Source of the DNA: Azolla caroliniana | Taxonomy: Eukaryota > Polypodiophyta | Assembly (NCBI GenBank): GCA_043228905.1 | Contig: JBHGNT010000018.1 | Span: forward strand, 14,756,001 to 14,820,000 | Direction of reading: 5' to 3' | Length of the DNA: 64,000 nucleotides | Shown: positions 22,223 through 32,012 of the stretch, one piece after another | Numbering within the stretch: position 1 is the stretch's first letter | How the letters are laid out: every line of letters begins with the position of its first letter | Made by a program: the position numbers and the translations under genes | The notes under the pieces: model-generated | What the model was told of the DNA's origin: nothing | Database searches by the model: none | What the model saw: the letters and a program-made list of their open reading frames with translations, nothing else

Positions 22223-23346
22223 TGTGGTGAAGATCAGTCACTAGGTGCGGATTGTGAGGCGGAACCACTGGGGTCCTGGACCGGAAGGATTCGAAGTTTG
22301 CACTAGCTTTAGCGAGAAAGGATTTAAGATTGATTGAGAGAGAGATTGAGATAAGATAGAACACTTGACTTTAGATTGAGAGAGATTGATTGAACTCTTG
22401 ACTTTAGATTTGAAGAACAAGATTGATACATAATTTGGATAATGAATTTCTTACTTTTAATTTCTTGATTAATACATCGCTCCCTTTTAATCTTTTTCAT
22501 CCACCCTTTTATAGATGCTCCCATGTATATGATGCATGTGAGGGTACAAGACATGCATACAATGCATGGAATGTATGTGATGCATGTTTGCCATTCGACG
22601 CTCATGCATCACATGTCACTCAATCAAGCTCTAATATGAGAATTGACATGTAAAACTATAATGATAGGAAAAACTTTTTTTAAGGAAATGACATAGTGTA
22701 GTGGTAAGTCTATTGCCTCCTATCTTGGAGGTGTAGGGTTCAAGTCTTGCTTACATCCTTTTTAAAGCACAAAATACTAATAGGCTTTTGGACCAAATAT
22801 CTTTAAAACACCATGCACTGTAATCCGTCTGATTTTCATCCGTTCGGTTTGGCCCGGTTCGGTCCGCATCCCGACCGGATCCATTGTTGTCCGTCACCGG
22901 ATGCCGGACCTGTCGCCGGTCTCGCCGGCCCCGTCGGTTGACGTCGTCGGATCCGTCCAAAACACATAATTATATGCATTTAGCTACATCTATTCATTAA
23001 GTCATACAACTTAACCTTTCTATACTCCATACATAAACACAAGGATAATAGCTTTTGCTCTGTCTTATGTATGGTGGGATCAATATTTGTCTTGTCTATG
23101 TGGGATATCACATTGTTTTATTTTTCTCTTCTTCTTTGCAAACTTCATACCCACATAACTTGACACTTAGATGTATGTTTGTTATGGAGTAAAGTGCATT
23201 TAAAAGCTTTTCAAGATCTCCATCTTTTTGTACGAAGATATTAAAATTATTTACATTATTATTGTTTTATATTGTGTGAAATGAACTACACTCGATTTTG
23301 TACGTTCCATGCAATTTTCACACCGTTGCCAAAAATCTTCACGACA
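22223..23346 (-). repeat. Ra 5' LTR (about 1.12 kb)
   Basis: In the minus sense it runs from TGTCGTGAAGATTTTTGG (23346) to CTTCACCACA (22223). A TATA box CTATAAAAGG lies at 22505-22514 (minus). It is followed by (GA)-rich leader sequence and by the conserved end CCCCAGTGGTTCCGCCTC. It is homologous to the G1 LTR over its whole length, including the tRNA-like segment. Confidence 0.88.
22684..22757 (+). other. tRNA-like segment inside the Ra LTR
   Basis: A-box-like TAGTGTAGTGGTAA at 22694-22707 and B-box GGTTCAAGTCT at 22737-22747. An anticodon-arm-like hairpin CCTCC/GGAGG lies between them, with a loop one base short of a normal anticodon loop. It is the same arrangement as in the G1 LTR at 20.4 kb. 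Confidence 0.6.
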
Positions 23347-23920
23347 ACATAACTAGTCATGTCTTGTGACTTGATCATTTTTGAAACGATATGTAATCAT
23401 TAGTAAATGCGTTAGTCTATTTATGTACTCTTTGAGACGAAATTCTATTATCAAACCCTTGAAAACTTTGTATTACTAAGTTTGTGTAAGTATTATGATC
23501 CTTCAAGTGCTTGGAAATTGATCTTTTCCATCTCCCTTGAAAAAGAAAAGGAGTTCTAAATGAAAACTAGTTGACTCTCACATTGAATCCACTTATCCCC
23601 CAAAACCTCTTGCATATGCATCAATGCATATGATCTTCCATTGGAATAATATCATGCTTTTCATAGAAAACCACTTCACAATGATATCCTTCTCACTATC
23701 CGCGATTTTATGTTTGTGCATTGAAAATAGGATCATCATGTCTTGGTTGCATTCCATGCACAATCTAACCTCTTTTCCATTACATCGAGTGTCGTGTATG
23801 ACATTTGACCGGGATCTTCCTTCATAAGTTAAAACATTATATATACTAACCTTTTTAGGTTGCCATCTATATGTATCCTAAATATTCTGATTCACCTATG
23901 CTTTCTAACAACCTATAGTT
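23347..23920. other. Unassigned AT-rich spacer
   Basis: About 570 bp between the Ra LTR and the Copia-D LTR. There is no open frame with recognisable similarity and no repeat shared with the rest of the window. It may be the host DNA into which Ra and Copia-D inserted. Confidence 0.5.
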
Positions 23921-24482
23921 TGTTAGGAATATGTCCCTCCTATGGGAGGTGCCGACTGGTTGGATAGAGAGCCGACAGTCGAGGACAAGGGGTAGCCGAC
24001 TAGTCTGGTTGAGAGTCGATAGTCGAAGACATGGAGAGTCGACTAGGAGAGTTGAACATATAAGAGATCCAAGTCAAAGACACAACCGATTAGTTGGGCC
24101 GACCAGATGGTCGATGACAAGGCCGACTAGTCGAGCCGACTGGACAATCGACATAAGAGTCGGGTAGTCGAAAAGACTAGACGACCAATCAAATGAATAA
24201 TTGTTATTGTCATTAGTATAGTAATAGGAATGAAAGTAGTAGAGGCCACATTTGTAAATAGCCATATTGTGTATAAGTATAAATACACTTAGGGCAAACA
24301 TAGAGATGTAGAAGTAGAACAATAGATACAAATTAGAGTTTCTGTAGCAGAGTGTGTGGGAGAGACCGACGATTAACTTCAGTGAACCTGTTAAGAACCC
24401 TACGTAGTAATCCACTGAGTATCAGAGAAGAGTTGTAACTATTCTTGTATTCTCTAGTATAGTGGAAGATCAATTTTCCCGT
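23921..24482 (+). repeat. Copia-D 5' LTR, first part
   Basis: It starts TGTTAGGAATATGTCCC, carries several GCCGACTAGTC-type repeats and a core promoter AAGTATAAATACACTTAGGG (24276-24295). It is interrupted by gypsy G2. The last 131 bp of the LTR follow at 31854-31984 (CCGTGGATTTCCCC to ACATCCCAACA), giving an LTR of about 690 bp. Confidence 0.88.
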
Positions 24483-24555
24483 TGTCGGGTTGTTGCGCTC
24501 TACGCGTGTGGAAAGAGGCGGGACCGCGGGGGCCTAGTACCAAGGAGCGAGAGAA

Positions 24556-24593
<38 letters not shown>

Positions 24594-24974
24594 AGCTTGC
24601 AGAAACACAGAGGGAGAAAGAGAGGGAGAACAATGTCTTAATTATAAATCAATAACGATTACAACCGGCAAGCCGGGACAGACCCCACTTAGGCGAACAC
24701 ACACACACACACGATGCTCACGCACGCACACCGCCTGACTGTACAGTGGAGCCTTTGCGCCATTGCAACCTTGTTTTCATCAATTTATTCTCTGTCCTTT
24801 CGGGCAGAGATACTCCTTGATTTCCTAGACATTCAATGCGTCACATCTAGTCTCTTTGCTCCCACCGTCCTACTCGTAGTTATTTACAAGGTATCAATTG
24901 GTGTGGGAAAGTGCAAGCCCGGGTCATGCACCTTGCTTCGCCGATTCCGCTTCTAGCCGGTTTTCTTCACGACA
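24483..24974 (-). repeat. G2 3' LTR (492 bp, promoter deleted)
   Basis: Termini TGTCGGG and TTCACGACA. Compared with the 667-bp 5' LTR it lacks about 175 bp (between GTGGAGCCTTTG and GCCATTGCA), including the minus-strand TATA box. A (GA)n run is at 24553-24592 and an (AC)n run near 24,700. Confidence 0.9.
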
Positions 24975-25048
24975 TCCGCCCCCACTAAACCGCGCATCCA
25001 CCAGTATGCACTGGAGAGGGACAGATACCATAGAAAACCGGCTCGCGT

Positions 25049-25600
25049 TCACTCGTCGCCCTCCGGACTATCGACATCCCTAAACCGATCGTCATCGTTA
25101 TCGCTCCCCCGATCTGGCTCGTCTACGTACCGCTTCTTGAATGCTTTAATCCGCTTCCCGGCTACCGGCACCGCCAATCGTGTCCCGTCGAGCTCTGCAA
25201 GATGGTATGTGCCGTTGTCGTTCGTGCTCGTCACCGCATAGGGCCCGAACCATTTCCGGGCCGCCTTGTGCTGGTTGTCGAGGTTGCTATCGTAAATCAA
25301 CACCCTGTTGCCTTCCTCGATCTTCTGTGGTCGTAGCCAGTGCGTCCTATCGAACCGGGCTTTGTTCAGTTCCCTTGTTGCGCGCAAGTTCTCCTTTGCC
25401 CATTCCACATCCTTCGGCCTCTGCTCAAGTTGCCGGATCCGTGCCGCCAACAACTCGTCCCGGCTCATTTCGTTCTTCCAGCCCACTGCAGCCCACGAAG
25501 AAATTGTCGTTCCACCGGCATGACCGGCTTTTGCCCGTACATTAGTTCCGCCGGCATGAACCCCGTTACCAAACTGTGCGTCGTCCGGTCCACCCACAAC
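25049..25600 (-). pseudogene. G2 integrase C-terminal domain with GPY/F module
   Basis: The frame 25642-25049 (minus) reads RFDRTHWLRPQKIEEGNRVL and then KWFGPYAVTSTNDNGTYHL, followed by VPVAGKRIKAFKKRYVDEP and an acidic end at a natural stop. KWFGPY is the GPY/F signature of gypsy integrases. No chromodomain follows. It is separated from the catalytic core by a frameshift near 25,600. Confidence 0.85.
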
Positions 25601-26200
25601 GCATAGGGTAAGAGCCGCGGCCAATTCCCGACTTGGCCTCACGCCCGTAGTGACGCTTTGACGATCGGCCCGTGTCTGTGTTCCACCTTCCCGTTAGCCT
25701 CCGGATTGTACGCTGTGGTGAGAGAGAGTTTAACCCCTAGCCAGTCAAATAGCTCTTCCGCCTCTTGTGCGTCCAATTCCCCACGGTCGGCCACGATCTT
25801 ACCGACGCACCCGTACCGGCATACCACATCTTCGATTAGAAACTGGCACACGACCGAGGTCCTTTTGTTCTGCAACGCTCGGCCTTCCACCTAGTTCGTC
25901 AGGTCCTCCCGAGCCAGCACCATATATCGCATCTGCCCTACCCCCATCGGCATTGTCACCAGATCCACCATCCACTTGAAGTGGACGGTCGGAGGGTAGG
26001 GCGGGTGAAGCTCGTCTCGATGTCGGACTATGGAGTGCATCTGACAGCTTTCGCAAGTCGTCACAAACCGAGGCACGTGCCGGTATAGTCTCGGCCACCA
26101 GTACTTCCCCTTCAACTTCTCGAATGTGGCCCATGTCCCGTGGTGTCTAGCCCAAGGGCTGTCGTGATATGCCGTAAGCAATGCTCTCTACTCGTCTTCC
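25601..26200 (-). pseudogene. G2 integrase zinc-binding and catalytic core
   Basis: Minus frames at 26181-25891 and 25890-25639 make one domain split by a stop at 25891. The HHCC finger is visible (HHGTWATFEKLKGKYWWPRL, then CESCQ). It is followed by the first catalytic Asp (WMVDLVTMP), the second in VADRGELD and the Glu in PEANGKVEHRHG. The residues look intact; the frame is not. Confidence 0.87.
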
Positions 26201-26987
26201 CTCGCCACGTGGAGTGGGGTGCCGCTACACTTCTTTGGATGCCTCCATATGCATCCTCCTCGTAGGAAGAACTGGTACCCTTCTTCCGCAGCCGATTGGC
26301 CTCTTCTCTAGTCCACGTCGTGTCCGACGTCGTTGTGCGTAGGAACCTTCCTATCTGGATCCACTCCCCGTCGTGTTCGCTCTCATCGAACTCGTTAAGC
26401 GCCGGAGTGCTCCCCGTCCTAGTTGCCACGTTAGTTGACCCGAAGAAGTCCTCGCCGACTTCCTCGTTATCCGAAACCATGCCGTCCTCGTCACTGAACC
26501 TCGCCCTTGAAAGCATAGTGACCATGGAATTATCCTTTTCGGAGATGTGCCGTATCTCCGGGTTCAGGGACTTGATGTATGCGATCCACCTGAGCATCGC
26601 CAGGTTCGGAGTCGCACATCTGGAGACCATACCTAGAATCGGTAGGCAGTACGTCTCGATGATCACTTCCGTCCTGATCAGATAGTCCTTGTCGGCTTTG
26701 GCTACCGAAACGATACCCCATAGCTTGCGTTTAGCTTGGGCGTATCCTCGCTGCCGCTTGCTCAATACCTTCGCCCCGAACCGGATCGGGAACCGTACAC
26801 CGTCCTTGTCCTCCTGACTGATCACCCACCCGATCCTAGTCGGGCTCGTGTCCATCGTCACGTAGATGGGGACTTCCTTGCCGTAAACCGCTTTCCGGAG
26901 AGCCGGTGCCACGGCGAGCGCCTCCTTCAGTCTCCGAACCGCCTCTGTGTGCTCCATCTTCCTCTCAAACCTACGCCCTTTCTTCAA
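26201..26987 (-). pseudogene. G2 RNase H
   Basis: The minus frame 26987-26112 shows YVTMDTSPTRIGWVISQ (first Asp), RQRGYAQAKRKLWGIV (Glu position changed to Lys), ETYCLPILGMVSRC and MLRWIAYIKSLNPEIRHI. The last motif reads NSMVTMLSRARF, where an Asp is expected before MLSR. Two of the catalytic acidic positions may thus be lost. It digests RNA in the RNA-DNA hybrid during reverse transcription. A stop at about 26,990 separates it from RT. Confidence 0.82.
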
Positions 26988-27062
26988 TAGCCCTTAGAGC
27001 GGTTCCGCGACATGTGCGTAGTGCGGAATCCAGATATGGTAGAACACGCACACACCCAAAAA

Positions 27063-28283
27063 TCAGCGGACCTCAGTAACTGACTCGCAATCGTCCTTCA
27101 TCACGGAGATGGCTTCTACCTTTGCCGGGGACGGTTTCCGGCCGTAGGGCCGGTGACCGATTACCAAGATCTCCGTCTGCCCGAACGCTGATTTCTCTTT
27201 AGAGAAGGTGAGCCACATGCTCTCGAGCCTCTGCAACACCTTCTTACCGTCGTTGATGTGGTTCACAACGAACCTCCGGCATCCGTCCGGCCCAACCGTA
27301 TCGTCCGCGTCCTCCACCGGACACCCCTTTATCGGTACGTCGTCGAGGAATGACATAGTGATGTTCGGGATGTAGTCCCTTAACACCTTGTTCATCGCAT
27401 TCACCATGTGCGCCACCGAATTGGTTCCTCCTTGCGGTAGGGTACAAATCCGCACCAAGCCGAGAGGAGTCCACATTGTCGTGATGTCCCTGCTCTCTAC
27501 GGCTCGTTGGAACTGGTCGTACCCTGAGTATAAGTCACCGACCGAATAGATCGACCTCTCCGCGAAGGCCTCCGCAAAATCGTCTATGGTCGGCCCGATT
27601 CCTGCGTTACGGATGGTCACCTTGTTGACCGGTTGTAGGTTCTGTACGAAGCGCAACGTGCGGTTCTTCTTTGGCACCGTGAACCACTGATTCGAGTATG
27701 GGGCACTCGACGGTTCAAGGATACCCATATCCACCTTCTGCTTCAGTAGCTCCATCAACATCGGGATGTGAGCTCTGGGCACCGGAATTGGCTTGAGATT
27801 CCATGACACATGCGGTACCGTGAAGATCACCATTGGCTCGACGATGGTCGGGTCTACGCACCCGATCTCCTCCGGCGAGAATGCGAAGGCCTTCCTGTAC
27901 CTCCCGAGCATCCTCTGAAACCGATCCTCCTCCTCCGGCAGTAGAAAGCCAACCCCACCAACCTTGACCTCCCGTAGTGTTATGTCGGTGAACCGGTGCC
28001 CTATGCCGGCTGGATTTTGTAAACTTGTGTCCGACGCGACCCCCTTTATCGGCTCTCCGCTGCCCTCCGGCAAGGGTGCCGCAACTGGCCTCACCTTCCG
28101 GTCCACAGTCTTGTACTTTGTATCCACGCGGGCCGTTCGATCCGGCCCGATCCTCTCCCCGAAGTCCGCGATGACTTCGTACATACCCGTCGAGCTAACC
28201 GGAACGGTCCGGTCTTCGCTAAGGCCTTTACCGACCACCTCTCGTAATTCGCACAAGATGTCGTCAAAAGAGACCGCCTCCAC
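27063..28283 (-). pseudogene. G2 reverse transcriptase, divergent gypsy type
   Basis: A 406-codon open frame. RT motifs in order: KPIPVPRAHIPMLMELLKQK, GILEPSSAPYSNQWFTVPKK, LRFVQNLQPVNKVTIRN, YSVGDLYSGYDQFQ, CTLPQGGTNSVAHMVNAM and the catalytic box SFLDDVPIKG, then FSKEKSAFGQTEILVIGH. The box is FLDD, not the YVDD or YIDD usual in plant gypsy elements. TLPQG-TNSV replaces the usual PFGL-NAP stretch. The two Asp are kept. The upstream part (28,340) abuts the inserted LTR, and the frame downstream stops at 27,063. Confidence 0.88.
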
Positions 28284-28441
28284 GGCACCGCTAATTTCTT
28301 CGTCGAGGGAGAGGACTCCACACTCCCTAAGTCGTCTCTCTGCCTACTTCCTCTCTTGGCTACTGATGCCGATTAGTGTCCAACCTCCGTTTTCGGAGAG
28401 CCAAAATTTCCTACCTATAATACATGTGTGGGGTCTTCCGG

Positions 28442-28969
28442 TGTCGCGTTGTTACGCGCGTGCGTGTAGAATGGGCAGGACCACAGGGGTCTCGGACTAG
28501 GGAGTAGAGGAGAAAGAATAAGATATGATATGGAGGCTTAGCTCAAGAGGAGAAGAGGAAAGAATAAGACCATGATATAGAAGGAGAGATCGGCGGAGGC
28601 AATATGCTCAACAAGTTATATTAAAACAAACGAATGGTTACAACAATGGTGGCCACATGGGCCGCACCAAACTTATGAGAAAACCCTAACCGGGGATGAA
28701 CAAGGAGACCCTAAACGAAACCCTAACCCTAAAATGGTAAGAACTCTACACTAAGTGGTATACCTTTCATGCGTAAAATAGGCAACCCCGTCATAAGTGA
28801 CCCCTCCCTTCCTTTTATAGCCCAAGGAGGGAGGGACCTTACAATGTGGGACAAAAATTTCCCCTCTCTTTCTATACACCATATCCTAGTATACATGTGC
28901 ACATGTTGCACACCACCGACTTGCCCTTTCCACCCCAGTTTCCGCCTATGGATGAAAATCTTCACGACA
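28442..28969 (-). repeat. Solo gypsy LTR inserted in G2 between protease and RT (528 bp)
   Basis: Termini TGTCGCGTTGTTACGCG and AAAATCTTCACGACA resemble the G2 and Ra LTR ends. A minus-strand TATA CTATAAAAGG lies at 28811-28820. It breaks the G2 coding order. Its left flank is TCCGG and the same TCCGG occurs 8 bp beyond the right end (28978-28982), so the exact target duplication is uncertain. Confidence 0.75.
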
Positions 28970-29048
28970 CTGGGGTGTCCGGACTATCGTGGCTCCACGT
29001 CTTGATAGCCCTTTCTAAAAATTCCCTCGGCTGTCGGCGCCGAGGGTC

Positions 29049-29414
29049 TCACGGTTTCGCTTGTGGTTGGGTCGCACTGTCATGAATTGTACGGAATGCC
29101 GACCGTCTTGGCTCTTGACGCGTGCATACGCTGAACAGTTGTCCAGTACTTTCGTCTCTGCGTGCTGTCGTAATGTACGGTTCGCCAAGAATTACCGGGT
29201 GCGAGGAAGTCTCCTGCACGAAGAAATGATGATCTATCTCGACGTCGCCGATCTTCACGCGTACGTTCGGGCACGCACCATGCAACTCCTCTGTAGCGCA
29301 CGTCGCCGCGCGTATCTTCCACTCGTGCTTGGTGTTGATCGGCCATTTCCCCTTTTTATAGAAATCCATGAACATCAGGTTAATCTCTGAACCATGGTCT
29401 ACCAATGCCACCAC
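29049..29414 (-). pseudogene. G2 aspartic protease
   Basis: The minus frame reads VALVDHGSEINLMF, then WPINTKHEWKIR, HGACPNVRVKIGDVEID and FFVQETSSHPVILGEPYIT. It matches G1 protease (6,551-6,960) residue by residue, including His after the catalytic Asp. A stop and frame change follow at 29,05x. Confidence 0.85.
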
Positions 29415-29465
29415 CGGCTCCTGGACGTCGCCGATCTGAACAGGGATTTCTGTAGGGGCCCTAGC

Positions 29466-31142
29466 CTAATGCGGCTTGGCGTAGTGGTTTTTCGCCAACT
29501 CATCCTCTAGGGCCATGTCTTCTAAGTGCGTCGTCCGCACTTCCACCGGCCTCTTCAGTTCCGGCTCCGTCGAGAGCCTCTTCCGCTTTACCAAGTCCAC
29601 GATGGAGTCGTGGAACTCCTTGGCGATTCCTAGCACCTCCCGTAGTGACAGCTCAACCTTACTGTCGAGAATTCTCTCTTCTAGGACCTTCCACAGGTCC
29701 ATTGTTCGGTCGATTTCGGTGCTCAGTCGGAAGTCAACCTGCTTCTTTTTCTCTGGCACGCCGTCGTTGGTGGCCTCATTTGTCTTCGGTCCAAATCGGG
29801 TCTCGTAGCGCTGCGAGTGCCCGGCCCCTCCGGCCTTTCCCGCGCGCTTGTCTTCTACTAGAACCTCGTAGTTCTAGCATGCGGCTGCAAAAAAGCCAAT
29901 CTTTTCTTCCATCGGGTCGTCCCATCCGGTGCTCTCCTGGATCCGCTGTTCCGCGCAGTTTGCCTCTTCCTTCTTCAGCCGTACTCTGGAGAGACCCTCT
30001 AGCACCAGCGGCTAGAATCCAGAGTCCTTCGCTTTCTGGGCCTCATCATCCCCGACCCGGAATCCTGCCGACGTCGAGTAGGTAACGGCCTGTGCATGTT
30101 GTGCCACGGCCTCTTCCATCAACCGCTTCATTCCACCACACGCCGTATTCAACTCTAGGGCTTTCCGGGTCTTGCTCGCGTGCACCCACCCATTCCAGAG
30201 GTACACCACGTCGGTCCCAAGCGCCTCGGCGAAATCCGCGCATTCTTTCCGGATGTGGCCAACCGCGTCGCACCACATGCACCGTTGCCCCGCCGGCGGC
30301 CTTCGGTCACGAGACTGTTCGCCGTTGTCCCTCCGGGCCTGTGCGATTTGGAGATCTCGCACCATCTGCGACAGCTCTTCAAGAGTCGCGCCTCCAGAGG
30401 GACCTTTGACCACTCCGCTTCGGGTTGATCCCGTCTAAAGCCAACTCCAAGTTTCTTCCTTCCTAGTCGGTACCGACACCGGCTCCTCGAGCTCCCTCGC
30501 TGGGACCGGCCTTGCCGCCAACGAGCCCTCATCGCTCCACTCACGCTGCTTGTCGAAATGACCGCAGACCCTCCTTACCATGGCCCAGTCTGCCGTGAGC
30601 CCTTCATCCGTTTCCAACAGGAGACCCACCTTCTCCCGGTCCATGGTGTCCACTGACTTGACGAATAGTAGAACCCGACTTGTGTCGAGCATGGTCCGGT
30701 CCAATGTTGACAGCCGTGCGAACCGTTTCTCGAACTCTTGGAGGAGAGCTGACACGTTCCTCCCCTTCCCAAGGCTCTCAACCCACGTCATGAAGTCTCG
30801 CTTCGACAACCGGAGCGAGTCATCAAACCCATACATCTCGAGGAGCCGCAACTCAAACTCCTCCCAAGTCTGGCACTCGGCCAACACCTCGAGCACCTCT
30901 GCGTGGATGCTCGGCGTCAACACCGGAGGGAATCTGGACATCTGCCTGTTCACCAAGATATTCCTCATGATCATTTCGGCCTGGTAGGCCTCCAAGTAGG
31001 TTGTGGAATTCTTCCCACCGAATCGACCTATGGTGCCGATGATCAACTTAATGGCCCTATCGAGGGCACCCGTTCCCTCGCAAGTGCTCACTAGCCGGTC
31101 GACGGCTACGACCATAGCTTCAGCAAGCTCGGATCCCCTCAT
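29466..31142 (-). pseudogene. G2 gag and linker
   Basis: The start is the ATG at 31142 (MRGSELAEAMVVAVDRL), 45 bases after the LTR. The first open part, to 30435, holds the gag core (GRFGGKNSTTYLEAYQAEM, TWEEFELRLLEMYGFDDSL, FEKRFARLSTLDRTML). The second (30413-30012) holds the CCHC knuckle CMWCDAVGHIRKEC and GGMKRLMEEA. The third (29759-29466) is the linker before protease (VLEERILDSKVELSLREV, KRKR). In-frame stops separate them. Confidence 0.87.
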
Positions 31143-31165
31143 CCTTCACTCCTTTGCCGCCTATC

Positions 31166-31182
31166 TCACGTCGGGTTCACCA
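31166..31182 (-). other. G2 primer-binding site
   Basis: The minus strand reads TGGTGAACCCGACGTGA, four bases (TATT) after the 5' LTR end. Ra, G1 and G3 have versions of the same site. I cannot name the tRNA. Confidence 0.8.
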
Positions 31183-31186
31183 AATA

Positions 31187-31259
31187 TGTCAGGTTGTTGC
31201 GCTCTACGCGTGTGGAAAGAGGCGGAACCGCGGGGGCCTTGTACCAAGGAGCGAGAGAA

Positions 31260-31297
<38 letters not shown>

Positions 31298-31853
31298 AGC
31301 TTGTAGAAACACAGAGGGAGAAAGAGAGGGAGAACAATGTCTTAATTATAAATCAATAACGATTACAATCGGCAAGCCGGCGACAGACCCCACTCAAGCG
31401 AACACACACACACACGATGCTCACGCACGCACACCGCATGACTGTATAGTGGAGCCTTTGCTGGAAGCACACGGGTTGTCCATGAAGCAGAGGCAACATA
31501 GGCCGAAATCCTGTAGAGAGAGATGAACAATGGAGGAGAGAGCTTGGTCCCGGTCCGACAACACTTCGTCCTCGCTCCCCAAAACGCGATTTTTTTCATC
31601 CACCTTCTTCCTTCCCTTTTATAGGCCGTCGAGGCACGCTATTGCACCCTTGTTTTCATCAATTTATTCTCTGTCCTTTCGGGCAGAGATACTCCTTGAT
31701 TTCCTAGACATTTAATGCGTCACATCTAGTCTCTTTGCTCCCATCGTCCTACTCCTAGTTAATTACAAGGTATCAATTGGTGTGGGAAAGTGCAGGCCTG
31801 GGTAATGCGCCTTGCTTCACCGATTCCGCTTTTGGCCGGTTTTCTTCACGACA
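31187..31853 (-). promoter_or_regulatory. G2 5' LTR with TATA box (667 bp)
   Basis: Termini TGTCAGG and TTCACGACA. The minus-strand TATA box CTATAAAAGG is at 31615-31624, with a (GA)n tract at 31265-31296 downstream in the transcribed leader. Confidence 0.9.
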
Positions 31854-31984
31854 CCGTGGATTTCCCCATTTAGGGTTTCCACGTAAAACTGTGTGCATTG
31901 CATATTCTTGTTAGTTTGTTGCTTTCGGTTTTGAATTGTGTATTCTGCATATCTTTCTCACAGATATTCGATTACATCCCAACA
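31854..31984 (+). repeat. Copia-D 5' LTR, last part
   Basis: It holds the end of the LTR interrupted by G2, including the CCGTGG-TTTCCC-TTAGGG-TTTCCACGT block that precedes the 3' end of all Tnt1-like LTRs here. It ends ACATCCCAACA. Confidence 0.85.
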
Positions 31985-31987
31985 AAC

Positions 31988-31999
31988 TAGTATCAGAGC
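31988..31999 (+). other. Copia-D primer-binding site (mutated)
   Basis: TAGTATCAGAGC differs by one base from the initiator tRNA-Met site TGGTATCAGAGC. Confidence 0.85.
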
Positions 32000-32012
32000 T
32001 TGAGGTACAAGC

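Larger units (their letters stand above)
24483..31853 (-). mobile_element. G2: gypsy element with both LTRs, nested in the Copia-D LTR
   Basis: Minus-strand element with LTRs at 24483-24974 and 31187-31853, a primer site, and the order gag, protease, RT, RNase H, integrase typical of Ty3/gypsy. The flanks share CCGT (CCCGT left, CCGTG right), a slightly blurred target duplication. The two flanks rejoin into a continuous copia LTR (the CCCGTGG...TTTTCC region), which confirms the insertion. A further gypsy LTR (28442-28969) sits between its protease and RT. Several stops and frameshifts make it non-coding now. Confidence 0.92.

Noticed and set aside
28437-28982. Exact target duplication TCCGG for the solo LTR in G2
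   Set aside because: The right copy lies 8 bp beyond the apparent CACGACA end, so the match may be chance; no duplication is claimed.
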